From Negativicutes bacterium (GTDB lineage Bacteria > Bacillota_C > Negativicutes > Sporomusales_B > JARLHX01), in the NCBI GenBank assembly GCA_031292015.1, contig JARLHY010000195.1, positions 1 through 27,245 of the forward strand: 27,245 nt of DNA, given 5' to 3'. The first letter of the stretch is position 1. Each line of letters begins with the position of its first letter. Of the stretch, positions 13,939 through 21,202 are shown piece by piece. The notes beneath the pieces were generated by a model. It was not told the DNA's origin. It searched no databases and worked only from the letters and a program-made list of their open reading frames with translations. The position numbers were made by a program, and so were the translations under genes.

Positions 13939-15372
13939 TTGGAAAACGAGGAAAGAAGAGTAAGTTTCGGCGTGGCTGTCTTGAATATCTCCATTCTTGT
14001 CCTGTTTGTCGCTGTCGGGAATGGGCTACTCAAGTTTATGCCGCTGGATGTAGCGGTCATTCTGGCAATCACGGTCATGACCCTGACGGTCAGGACCTGT
14101 GGCTTTAAGGCGGAAGAGGTGCTGGGATTCGCGATGGAAGGCGCCCGCAAGCAAATGGGGGTCATCGGAATCCTCATGTTCGTGGGGGCGCTTATCGGCT
14201 CATGGATTGTAGCCGGTATTGTGCCGACCATGGTGTACTATGGCCTTAAGTTTCTTTCACCGACCTATTTTTTGTTGACCGGCTTTTTGTTGCTTTGCCT
14301 GGTTTCCTTCTTCATCGGCAGTACTTACGCGACCGCCGGTACCATCGGCATTGCGCTGATGAGCATCGGCTATGGAATGGGATATCCGTCGGCGATCACG
14401 GCCGGAATGGTGGTGTCGGGTTCGATATTCGGCAACAAAATATCGCCGTTCGCCGATTCGACGAACCTATGCATCGCGGTGACGGGCGTGGAACTGATGG
14501 ACCATATCAAGTCGATGCTCTATACCGTTGTTCCGATATTTTTTATTTCCGCGGCCCTGTATACTTACCTGGGGTTTGCTTTTGCCAGTCAATCCTTTGA
14601 CCCGTCGAAGATCAACGTCATTTCCGAGACGCTGGCGAAAAATTTTACCATCAGCCCGTGGCTGTTAATCATACCGGCTCTGACCATCGGACTGATCGTC
14701 AAAAAAGTGCCGCCGGTGATGGCGCTGCTTGTAGCGACCTTGCTGGGAGCGTTCGCGGCAGTGATCAGCCAGCCCTATGACCTGGCCACCATTTTTGCCG
14801 CGGTATCGAAAGGGATGCAGCTGAAATCCGGCGTGCCGCAGGTGGATTCGCTGATCAACCGGGGCGGCATTTCCAGCATGATGGGGATTGTCGAACTGGT
14901 TATTTTCCTGCTGGCGTCGGGAGAAATCCTGCACCGGACGGGTACCACCACTGCGCTTTTAGAGAAGATTGACAAGCTGATCCATGGTCCGAGAAGCCTG
15001 GTTCTTTCCACCTTGCTGACCGGATTCCTGACTGACGCGGTTACCTGCAGCCAGTATATCGCCATCATCCTGCCCGGACAAATGCTGAAAGAGGCCTATC
15101 AAAAGGTGGGCGTCAGGATGAGTGTGCTTTCGCGGTCGCTGGAAGACTCGGGAACGATATTCTCGTTCTGGCTTCCCTGGTCGGCCAACGCGGTGACCTT
15201 AAGCGGAATTGTCGGCGTTTTTATCACCGACTCCTATATATACGCCTTCCAGCTGTGTTTGACACCGATCTTTGCCGCGTTCTACGGCATTACCGGTCTT
15301 GCGGTTTGGCGGGACAAGCCCCAGGATAGTCCGCCGGAAACCTGCGAGCCGTCGACAGCCAGCGCAAAATAA
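13939..15372 (+). CDS. NhaC-family Na+/H+ antiporter-type transporter
   Basis: A 477-residue inner-membrane protein with about eleven to twelve hydrophobic segments. Family stretches are GSTYATAGTIGIALMSIG, SGSIFGNKISPFADSTNL near residues 155-175 and, in the second half, TDAVTCSQYIAIILPGQM and RSLEDSGTIFSFWLPWSAN. NhaC proteins exchange Na+ and H+, and some relatives carry organic substrates such as amino acids or malate/lactate. The TTG start at 13939 lies 6 nt after AAGGGGGTA. The gene is 86 bp downstream of the porin and in the same direction, without a clear terminator between. In this setting it may take up lysine with Na+, export product, or balance ions during fermentation. The sequence alone does not decide. 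Confidence 0.85.
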   Translation: MENEERRVSFGVAVLNISILVLFVAVGNGLLKFMPLDVAVILAITVMTLTVRTCGFKAEEVLGFAMEGARKQMGVIGILMFVGALIGSWIVAGIVPTMVYYGLKFLSPTYFLLTGFLLLCLVSFFIGSTYATAGTIGIALMSIGYGMGYPSAITAGMVVSGSIFGNKISPFADSTNLCIAVTGVELMDHIKSMLYTVVPIFFISAALYTYLGFAFASQSFDPSKINVISETLAKNFTISPWLLIIPALTIGLIVKKVPPVMALLVATLLGAFAAVISQPYDLATIFAAVSKGMQLKSGVPQVDSLINRGGISSMMGIVELVIFLLASGEILHRTGTTTALLEKIDKLIHGPRSLVLSTLLTGFLTDAVTCSQYIAIILPGQMLKEAYQKVGVRMSVLSRSLEDSGTIFSFWLPWSANAVTLSGIVGVFITDSYIYAFQLCLTPIFAAFYGITGLAVWRDKPQDSPPETCEPSTASAK

Positions 15373-15472
15373 AGCGGGAATGGCTCAATTTTGCGCAACA
15401 TTGGCGGGATGACAGTAGATTGTATGGTTGGCGCGGCCTGGCCCGCGACAACAGATATAAGGAGGAAATACC

Positions 15473-16603
15473 ATGATTGTGGGAGTGCTTAAGGAAAATA
15501 AAGCGGGTGAATCCCGGGTTATCATGACCCCATCCGGAGTGGCGGAGTTAAAAAACAGTGGGCATACCGTCCTGGTCCAAAAAGACGCGGGAATCCTGTC
15601 CGGCTTCACCAATGAAGAATATGTGGGCGCCGGGGCTCAAATCAGGAACAGCATGCAGGAAATCTACGCCGAGAGCGACATGGTGGCCAAGGTAAAAGAA
15701 CTGTTGCCTGAAGAGTATGATCTGATCAAGGAAAATCAGATTATGCTTGCCTGTTTCCACCCGGCCGGCAACCCGGAAGAAGTGGATGTCATGCTGAGCA
15801 AAAAGATGATCGGCTTCGCCGCTGAAGATACGCACAGATATGGGTCGCCCAATTGTGAGGTTGCCGGGAAGCTGGGGGCGATCATGGGAACGGTCTGCCT
15901 GACAACGAATTTTGGGGGCAGCGGCAAGTTAGTCGGCGGAATTGGCGGAACGCCCGGCATCAACGCCCTGGTTCTCGGTGCGGGCATCGTCGGTAAGGCG
16001 GCGACGGACGTGCTGGCAGCTCTTGGCGCAAAAATAACCTTGATGGATGTCAATGTCGGTGTATTGCGGCAATGTGGGCAATCTTTCCCCAAAAATGTAT
16101 CCACGGCTTTCTCCAATCAGAAAAATATCGCGGATTTGCTGCCGACCACAGATCTTGTGGTGAATTGTGTGAAATGGCCCAAACACCGCAAGGATCACCT
16201 GATTACCAGGGATATGCTGAAGCTGATGCGCAAAGGTTCGGTCATTGTGGACATCAGCGCGGATGTGGGCGGCGCGGTTGAAACATATCGTTCGACGACC
16301 CATGAGGAGCCGACCTACATCATTGACGGTGTTGTTCACTATGGTGTTGACAATATTCCCGGGGCGGTTCCCAACACCACCTCGACGGTCTATGCCGCTG
16401 TGGTCCTGCCGCACCTGCTGTCCATCGCCAATAACGGCGTGCAGGTGGCGTGTGTCAGAGATGCGTATCTTAGAAGAGGCCTGGTATGCTATAAAGGTAT
16501 ATTGACTCATAAGGAGACCGCGCTGATCCAAAACAGAAAGAAAATCGACCCGGAAGAAGCTCTGGGCATTATGGCTTGCGACAATCTTGAGCGCATTTCA
16601 TAA
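15473..16603 (+). CDS. alanine dehydrogenase/PNT-family amino-acid dehydrogenase (divergent)
   Basis: A 376-residue NAD-dependent enzyme of the alanine dehydrogenase family, probably interconverting an amino acid and its 2-oxoacid. Pyruvate-binding positions of known Ald are partly kept: R15 (GESRVIMTP), K75 (AKVKELLP), H96 (CFHPAG) and the catalytic-type aspartate D264 (ISADVGG). The NAD Rossmann loop is VLGAGIVGKAA (about 167-177). The end motif HYGVDNIPGAVP is typical. Deviations are Cys at the position of Tyr94, a shortened segment before EVAGKLGAI, and VKWPKHRKDHLIT where Ald has a VLIPGAKAP-like stretch. Substrate may therefore not be alanine. AGGAGG precedes the ATG. A strong hairpin follows. 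It probably ends the kamA-side transcription unit. Confidence 0.8.
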   Translation: MIVGVLKENKAGESRVIMTPSGVAELKNSGHTVLVQKDAGILSGFTNEEYVGAGAQIRNSMQEIYAESDMVAKVKELLPEEYDLIKENQIMLACFHPAGNPEEVDVMLSKKMIGFAAEDTHRYGSPNCEVAGKLGAIMGTVCLTTNFGGSGKLVGGIGGTPGINALVLGAGIVGKAATDVLAALGAKITLMDVNVGVLRQCGQSFPKNVSTAFSNQKNIADLLPTTDLVVNCVKWPKHRKDHLITRDMLKLMRKGSVIVDISADVGGAVETYRSTTHEEPTYIIDGVVHYGVDNIPGAVPNTTSTVYAAVVLPHLLSIANNGVQVACVRDAYLRRGLVCYKGILTHKETALIQNRKKIDPEEALGIMACDNLERIS

Positions 16604-16692
16604 AGCAGCTTATTATGTCAGGAGTCTGGGCTGCCTGGTTCGTGATATAAACATAATGCCGCGCTGATGCGCAACTGGAGTGTTTGCATGAT

Positions 16693-16736
16693 AACTGGGC
16701 TGAGGAGAATTTCTGCCTCAGCCCAGTTGCTTATTC
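16693..16736 (+). terminator. hairpin terminator after the Ald-family gene
   Basis: A perfect 13-bp stem AACTGGGCTGAGG (16693-16705) and CCTCAGCCCAGTT (16716-16728) is followed by GCTTATTC, a poor T-tract. It separates the lysine locus from kor. Confidence 0.6.
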
Positions 16737-16810
16737 GGCCGGAGCCGGAATCAATTCCAAGGATGTGCTCTTGGCTGCGGAATGTCGTACATTAAACAGG
16801 AGGACCTTTT

Positions 16811-17011
16811 TTGACGATGCAGATTACATTGAACAAAAGGAACTGTAAGGGTTGCAATATCTGCGTGACCTTTTGTCCGGAAAAGATACTTTCCCTTGAT
16901 GGCCTCGGTAAAATTCAGGTGATGGATGAGGGCGCCTGCATTGGCTGCGGACAATGCGAACTGAGATGTCCCGATTTTGCAATCCGCGTGTACAAGGAGG
17001 GAGCAAAATGA
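16811..17011 (+). CDS. korD: 2[4Fe-4S] ferredoxin-type subunit of 2-oxoacid oxidoreductase
   Basis: A 66-residue protein holding two complete 4Fe-4S motifs: C12-x2-C15-x2-C18-x3-C22P and C43-x2-C46-x2-C49-x3-C53P. It is the delta subunit that passes electrons from the TPP-dependent catalytic subunits to ferredoxin. A TTG at 16811 is taken as start because AGGAGG (16798-16803) is 7 nt upstream; an ATG at 16817 is the alternative and would shorten the protein by two residues only. The stop overlaps the korA start as ATGA, so the four kor genes form one tightly coupled operon. Confidence 0.92.
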   Translation: MTMQITLNKRNCKGCNICVTFCPEKILSLDGLGKIQVMDEGACIGCGQCELRCPDFAIRVYKEGAK

Positions 17012-18156
17012 GTCACCCGATACTGATGCAAGGCAATGAGGCTTTTGCCGCGGGGACTGTTGCCGCCGGGGTGCGGTTTTTTGGCGGCTACCCCATCACT
17101 CCCTCTACCGAAATCGCCGAATTTATGGCGCAGGTATTGCCTAAAAGAGGCGGGACCTTCATCCAGATGGAGGACGAAATAGCCGGCATTGCCGTGGTTC
17201 TGGGCGCAGCGCTTGCTGGCAGGAAGGTCCTCACCGCTACCTCCGGACCGGGCTTTTCTCTCAAACAGGAGCTTATCGGCTACGCAGCGCTGGCGGAGAT
17301 ACCTGTGGTCATTGCCAATGTGCAGCGGGTCGGCCCGTCGACCGGGCAGCCTACGTCCCCGGCCCAGGGAGATGTTATGCAGGCCCGCTGGGGGACGCAT
17401 GGCGATCATCCGATCATCGCCCTGTCGCCATGGACGGTGCAGGAGGCGTTCGAGGTAGGCGTGCAGGCCGTCAATTACTCCGAACGATTCCGGACGCCGG
17501 TCATTGTCCTGCTGGATGAAGTCGTCGGCCATATGAGGGAGAAAGTACAGCTGCCCCCAGCGGAGGACGTCCGGGTCTATCCCCGGCGCCGCCCTGATAA
17601 GGACAAAGCAGCGGAATATAAACCGTATACGCCGATGGATGATCTTGTTCCCAATCCTGCCGACTTCGGAACAGGTCATCGCATTCATGTCACCGGACTG
17701 ATTCACGATGAGACAGGCTTTCCCAGCGGCAGTGCCAAGATTACCGAAGCGACTGTCAGGCGACTGCACCAAAAAATTACCCGGGTCCAGGACGAGATCA
17801 CCCATTATGAAGAGGTTTTTATGGATGATGCTGAGTTTGTGGTATTCGCATATGGCGGGACCGCCCGAACTGCCTACGCCGGTGTAAAGATGGCCAGACA
17901 GCGGGGAATCAGGGCCGGAATGATCCGGATGATGACAATCTGGCCGTTCGCTGACAAAATCATCAAGCAAGTGGCTCCAAAGGTAAAAGGGATTCTGGTG
18001 CCGGAAATGAACTACGGGCAGCTGGTTCTGGAGGTCGAGCGGGCGGCCGCGGGCCAAACCAAGGTGGTATCGCTGCCCAAATATAACACCGAGATCTTTT
18101 CGCCGGCGGAAATTCTCGGAGCCATTGAAGACTTTGCAGCGGAGGAAGCAAAATGA
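17008..18156 (+). CDS. korA: 2-oxoacid:ferredoxin oxidoreductase alpha subunit
   Basis: A 382-residue subunit with the N-terminal pyruvate:ferredoxin-oxidoreductase domain I features GNEAFAAGTVAAGVRFFGGYPITPSTEI (residues 9-36), the QMEDEIAGIAVVLGAALAG stretch and ATSGPGFSL. The C-terminal transketolase-like part contains YGGTARTAYAGVKMAR and LVPEMNYGQLVLEV. This is the KorA type lacking the fused gamma domain. With KorBCD it oxidatively decarboxylates a 2-oxoacid (2-oxoglutarate or branched-chain 2-oxoacids are usual) to acyl-CoA, reducing ferredoxin. The start at 17008 follows AAGGAGGGAG and overlaps korD. An ATG at 16954 lies in the korD coding region and is not used. Confidence 0.93.
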   Translation: MSHPILMQGNEAFAAGTVAAGVRFFGGYPITPSTEIAEFMAQVLPKRGGTFIQMEDEIAGIAVVLGAALAGRKVLTATSGPGFSLKQELIGYAALAEIPVVIANVQRVGPSTGQPTSPAQGDVMQARWGTHGDHPIIALSPWTVQEAFEVGVQAVNYSERFRTPVIVLLDEVVGHMREKVQLPPAEDVRVYPRRRPDKDKAAEYKPYTPMDDLVPNPADFGTGHRIHVTGLIHDETGFPSGSAKITEATVRRLHQKITRVQDEITHYEEVFMDDAEFVVFAYGGTARTAYAGVKMARQRGIRAGMIRMMTIWPFADKIIKQVAPKVKGILVPEMNYGQLVLEVERAAAGQTKVVSLPKYNTEIFSPAEILGAIEDFAAEEAK

Positions 18157-18968
18157 GAGACTATGAAGAGTATTTCCGGGCTAATCGCCTGCCTCACATC
18201 TGGTGTCCCGGCTGCGGCAACGGCATTGTGATGAAAGCCATAGCCAAGGCGATCGCCAAACTTGACCTGGATCAGGACAAAACCGTCATTGTCTCAGGCA
18301 TCGGCTGTTCATCCCGGGCCTCGGGCTACATGGACTTCGACACGCTCCATACGGCCCACGGCCGCGCCATCCCCTTCGCTACCGGCGTTAAGCTCGCCAA
18401 CCCGGCGCTTAAGGTTATCGTCATTACCGGGGACGGCGATTGCACCGCCATCGGCGGCAACCATTTCATTCACGGGGCCCGACGAAATGTCGATATCACG
18501 GTAGTCCTGTTCAATAACAACATCTATGGCATGACCGGAGGCCAGGCTTCGCCGACCACGCCTTTTGCCAAAAAAGCAACAACCGCTCCCTATGGTACGG
18601 TGGACCGGCCGTTTGATCCCTGCGATCTGGCCAAGGCTGCTGGCGCTAGTTATGTCGCCCGCGGCACAGCGTTCCATGCCCAGCAGCTTGTGGACCTGGT
18701 AGCTCAGGGCATCCAAAACCCCGGATTTGCAGTGGTGGAAGCGATCACGCAGTGCCCGATTTCCTATGGCCGGCGCAACAAAATGGGCGATGCACCGGAG
18801 ATGCTTCGCTGGATGAGTAAGCAGGCAGTTAATGCGGCGGCTTATGAGAAATTGACAGCAGAGCAAAAAGAAGGCAGGTTTCCGACCGGGATCCTTTACT
18901 CGACGGTATCGCCTGAATATACCAGCGAATATGCCCGGATTATAGAGCGAGCCCAGGAGGAACGATAA
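18153..18968 (+). CDS. korB: 2-oxoacid:ferredoxin oxidoreductase beta subunit (TPP-binding)
   Basis: A 271-residue subunit that binds thiamine diphosphate. The motif WCPGCGNG (about residues 15-22) starts the domain; GIGCSSR and the TPP/Mg motif VITGDGDCTAIGGNHFIH follow, ending in NNNIYGMTGGQ. It forms the catalytic core with KorA. The ATG overlaps the korA stop (ATGA at 18153), and AGCGGAGGAAG inside korA serves as ribosome site. The last base is shared with the start of korC (TAATG). Confidence 0.95.
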   Translation: MRDYEEYFRANRLPHIWCPGCGNGIVMKAIAKAIAKLDLDQDKTVIVSGIGCSSRASGYMDFDTLHTAHGRAIPFATGVKLANPALKVIVITGDGDCTAIGGNHFIHGARRNVDITVVLFNNNIYGMTGGQASPTTPFAKKATTAPYGTVDRPFDPCDLAKAAGASYVARGTAFHAQQLVDLVAQGIQNPGFAVVEAITQCPISYGRRNKMGDAPEMLRWMSKQAVNAAAYEKLTAEQKEGRFPTGILYSTVSPEYTSEYARIIERAQEER

Positions 18969-19495
18969 TGAAAGAACTCAGACTATGCGGTTCAGGCGGG
19001 CAAGGTCTTATCACGGCAGGAATCATCATGGCAGAAGCCGCGGTGGCGGAAGGCAAAGAGGTCGTACAGACCCAGTCCTATGGTCCGGAAGCCCGTGGCG
19101 GTGCCTCTAAAGCAGAGGTAATCATTGCTGATGCGTTTATCTATCATCCCAAAGCGGTTATCCCGGATCTTGTTCTGGCTATGACCCAAGAGGCCGCCGA
19201 CAAGTATGTCGCCGATATCAAAGATGACGGGCTGGTCATCGTAGATGAAGATTTGGTGCCGGATGTACCGGCCGGCCGGCAGGTAATTAAAGTACCGATT
19301 ACCCGGCTTTCCGTGGAGAAACTGGGCAAGGAGCTTTTCGCCAACATGGTCGCTCTGGGGCTATTGGTAAAAGTGAGTGGACTGGTGTCGTTCGAATCGA
19401 TTCAGAAGGCGGTTGCGAACCGGGTCCCGCCGGCAACGGTTGAAAAAAACCTGGAAGCGCTGCGCGTCGGCTTTGCAGCAGCGCCGAAGTGGTGA
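18968..19495 (+). CDS. korC: 2-oxoacid:ferredoxin oxidoreductase gamma subunit
   Basis: A 175-residue gamma subunit with the family start LRLCGSGGQGLITAGIIMAEA, then the QTQSYGPEARGGASKAEV segment (about residues 36-53), which helps place CoA, and LVLAMTQEAADKY. It completes a korDABC set with minimal overlaps, so all four subunits are expected in stoichiometric amounts. The ATG shares a base with the korB stop, and CCCAGGAGGAACG is the ribosome site. A terminator follows within 120 bp. As an operon separate from the kam genes, it may supply reduced ferredoxin and acyl-CoA during amino-acid fermentation. Confidence 0.93.
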   Translation: MKELRLCGSGGQGLITAGIIMAEAAVAEGKEVVQTQSYGPEARGGASKAEVIIADAFIYHPKAVIPDLVLAMTQEAADKYVADIKDDGLVIVDEDLVPDVPAGRQVIKVPITRLSVEKLGKELFANMVALGLLVKVSGLVSFESIQKAVANRVPPATVEKNLEALRVGFAAAPKW

Positions 19496-19577
19496 CGGTA
19501 GTGATGACACGAGCTTGACAAGTGGCTGGCGAATGGCCGGAAACCGGCTGCCGCTGCAGGGTACAAGCCCATTGAGG

Positions 19578-19611
19578 GGTTAGGCGTAACAGCCTGGCCT
19601 TTTCTTTTTTT
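19578..19611 (+). terminator. Rho-independent terminator of korDABC
   Basis: GGTTAGGC (19578-19585) pairs with GCCTGGCC (19592-19599), two G-T pairs included, and is followed by TTTTCTTTTTTT. The sequence between korC and this stem (19496-19577) holds a further hairpin, GCCGG-AAA-CCGGC. Confidence 0.8.
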
Positions 19612-19628
19612 GGCAGCACAAGCAGCTT

Positions 19629-19662
19629 CTGTCATATCTTTGTCATGGTTATACCGTAATAT
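19629..19662 (+). promoter_or_regulatory. promoter with 11-bp direct repeats, OmpR/PhoB-type
   Basis: CTGTCAT (19629-19635) and TTGTCAT (19640-19646) repeat at exactly 11 bp, as in binding sites of OmpR-family response regulators such as the Pho box. A -10-like TAATAT (19657-19662) follows 10 bp later, the layout of activator promoters where the repeats replace the -35. Which regulator acts is unknown. Confidence 0.45.
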
Positions 19663-19697
19663 GAAGATAAGTAAAGCAGGAAAGGTTGTGTTTCAGA

Positions 19698-20030
19698 ATG
19701 AAAAAGCTTCTTGTTTTGACGGCGGTCATTGTGTCGGTCAGCATATTTCCGCTATCTGCGTATGCATATGACAGTGACCATCACAATGATCAGGATCGGC
19801 AGGGCCATCATGATCGGGCGTGGAAAGACCATCATGACCGGCAATGGCGAGACCATGAGGGGGACTGGAGAGCCCACGACCGCGAGTGGAGAGAACATCG
19901 CCATGACCGGCACTGGCGAGAAGTACACGCCAGGGAGTGGCGTGACTGGTATCAATGGCACCGAGACAATGACAGTGACTTCCACCTCCATGTTGCCGGG
20001 AACGACTTTGAACTTGATATTGACAGATAA
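19698..20030 (+). CDS. secreted His/Asp/Arg/Trp-rich repeat protein
   Basis: A 110-residue exported protein that I cannot assign to a named family. Residues 1-23 are a Sec signal peptide (MKKLLVLTAVIVSVSI..., ending SAYA). The mature part is made of short degenerate repeats of the type H-D-R-x-W-R-D-H or R-E-W-R-x-H over about residues 30-90, extremely rich in His, Asp, Arg and Trp. The tail is FHLHVAGNDFELDIDR. Such sequences often bind metals or act as periplasmic stress proteins, but that is inference. The ATG at 19698 is preferred since it opens directly with the KK-hydrophobic signal peptide; AGGAAAGG lies 12 nt upstream. A TTG at 19686 would add four residues. It has its own promoter and terminator. 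Confidence 0.75.
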   Translation: MKKLLVLTAVIVSVSIFPLSAYAYDSDHHNDQDRQGHHDRAWKDHHDRQWRDHEGDWRAHDREWREHRHDRHWREVHAREWRDWYQWHRDNDSDFHLHVAGNDFELDIDR

Positions 20031-20055
20031 CAACTGAGTGCATGAGAAAACGCAC

Positions 20056-20092
20056 GAGGGGGTTAGGTTTCGACAGCCTAGCCCCTCTTTTT
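20056..20092 (+). terminator. terminator of the His-rich protein gene
   Basis: GAGGGGGTTAGG (20056-20067) pairs with CCTAGCCCCTC (ending at 20087) around a short loop and runs directly into TTTTT. Confidence 0.85.
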
Positions 20093-20172
20093 GTTGATCA
20101 AATACCAGCTGTTGATGCCAGGTAATTTTTATATTTTACCTACGGTTTCTTCATAACTTTTTCATAAGTTTG

Positions 20173-20201
20173 TTGTAAAGTGATATTGGTCAAATTATAG
20201 A
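20173..20201 (+). promoter_or_regulatory. probable promoter of the AbrB-like gene
   Basis: TTGTAA (20173-20178) and TATAGA (20196-20201) are 17 bp apart, each four of six to consensus, about 27 bp before the start codon. The region before it is AT-rich and contains no gene. Confidence 0.45.
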
Positions 20202-20227
20202 GATGGAGCATTTGAGGGGTGTATATT

Positions 20228-20476
20228 ATGAAATCAACCGGGATTGTCAGAAAAACAGACGAATTGGGCAGAATCGTATTGCCAATTGAGTTGCGCCGTA
20301 CTCTGGATATCGAGTACAAGGACGGACTGGAAATCTTCATTGAGGAAGACCGCATCATTTTAAAGAAGTATCAACCGGCTTGCGTGTTCTGTGGAAATGC
20401 GGAAGGGGTAAAAGGATTTAAAGGTAAATTCATGTGCAGCCAGTGCAGTGATCTTCTTAGTCAAAAAGAGGCATAG
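20228..20476 (+). CDS. AbrB/SpoVT-family transition-state regulator with C-terminal zinc-ribbon-like tail
   Basis: An 82-residue DNA-binding protein. The first ~48 residues form the swapped-hairpin AbrB domain (STGIVRKTDELGRIVLPIEL, then DGLEIFIEEDRIILKKY), very close to Bacillus AbrB/Abh. The C-terminal third carries two Cys pairs, C52-x2-C55 and C70-x2-C73, that look like a small zinc-binding ribbon and replace the AbrB oligomerisation domain. Regulators of this kind act as dimers or tetramers on AT-rich promoters in growth-phase control. The ATG at 20228 follows GAGGGG at 20214-20219; the GTG at 20219 has no site. It is a single-gene unit with its own terminator. Confidence 0.9.
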   Translation: MKSTGIVRKTDELGRIVLPIELRRTLDIEYKDGLEIFIEEDRIILKKYQPACVFCGNAEGVKGFKGKFMCSQCSDLLSQKEA

Positions 20477-20508
20477 AAATCGGGAACGTCCCGCATTTGG
20501 ACTGTCTG

Positions 20509-20540
20509 GGGGCTGGGCCTATGCCTGGCTCCTTTTGTTT
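20509..20540 (+). terminator. terminator of the AbrB-like gene
   Basis: GGGGCTGGGC (20509-20518) pairs with GCCTGGCTCC (20523-20532) through ten base pairs including G-T pairs, then TTTTGTTT. The remainder of the gap up to 20744 shows no feature I can support. Confidence 0.7.
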
Positions 20541-20744
20541 GTCCGGAGCCTCCGGTACCGGATCCATGCCTGTAGTCAGTACACGGCCGGGCCGTCAGCC
20601 ATTCCGGCGCCGCCGCAGCTGATAATCCGGGTAAAGGACCTGCTATTTTTCTTTCCGGGTTGATGCGATAAGAGGCAGGCAATTTGCGAAAAGCAGCGAA
20701 TGTTTATGTGGATCAGTTATTTTGGGAGGAAAGGAAGATTAGTA

Positions 20745-20948
20745 ATGGCAGAATTTTTAGCACCAAATGAAGACGCCGAGAAAAAGCTGAGCTGGGAGGC
20801 CTTCATCAAACAGGATGTTTTAAACTTCCTTATGCAGCATAATCTCCAGTCGATCAATGTGGATGACGGCGCAGGGAAGAAAGGCGTTATAAAACGAACA
20901 GCAAAAGGAGATTACTCCGTTCAGATCACTTCGAATGAAATCCTGTAG
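20745..20948 (+). CDS. small soluble protein of unknown function
   Basis: A 67-residue, acidic N-terminal, Lys-rich protein with no recognised domain, signal or membrane segment. The N-terminal half is probably helical (EDAEKKLSWEAFIKQDVLNFL) and the C-terminal half has short strands (KGVIKRTAKGDYSVQITSNEI). The ATG at 20745 follows GGAGGAAAGG; an upstream ATG at 20700 lacks a comparable site. It stands alone between two terminators. I do not recognise it. Confidence 0.65.
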   Translation: MAEFLAPNEDAEKKLSWEAFIKQDVLNFLMQHNLQSINVDDGAGKKGVIKRTAKGDYSVQITSNEIL

Positions 20949-20952
20949 CAAC

Positions 20953-20983
20953 AGACCCGGGCCTAGGCCTGGGTCTATTGTTT
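20953..20983 (+). terminator. terminator of the 67-aa protein gene
   Basis: A near-perfect palindrome AGACCCGGGCC-TA-GGCCTGGGTCT lies at 20953-20976 and is followed by ATTGTTT. The T-tract is short. Confidence 0.55.
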
Positions 20984-21202
20984 GGCGAAAAAGATGCCAT
21001 TATTGATAAAAGATTCACACAGTTTGCAGGTGATTTCGGTTTGATGTCGCATTATATAATATGGCAAAATCTGCTGACACGGCTGTCCGGTCATACCGTA
21101 AGGGCGTTTCCCCTTTGTGGCGGGGGAGCGAGGACATAAAGATTATGGCCACAGCGGCTATTGCAATACATAAACACAATATTTTAGGAGGCGTACGAAG
21201 TA

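Noticed and set aside
15383..15400. TGGCTCAATTTTGC as sigma-54 promoter before the Ald-family gene
   Set aside because: GG and GC are 9 bp apart instead of 10, which normally abolishes function.
16671..16690. CTGGAGTGTTTGCATG as sigma-54 promoter before kor
   Set aside because: Spacing between GG and GC is only 7 bp.
16915..18057. 380-codon minus-strand frame opposite korA
   Set aside because: Shadow of korA, without ribosome site or recognisable domain.
19503..19600. ZTP riboswitch
   Set aside because: Only short stretches resemble it; the conserved GGGAGCG segment is missing and context does not fit.
21001..21060. Rex redox-repressor site before the alcohol dehydrogenase
   Set aside because: The best candidate around TTGATAAAAGATTCACAC lacks the symmetric TTGTGA/TCACAA halves.
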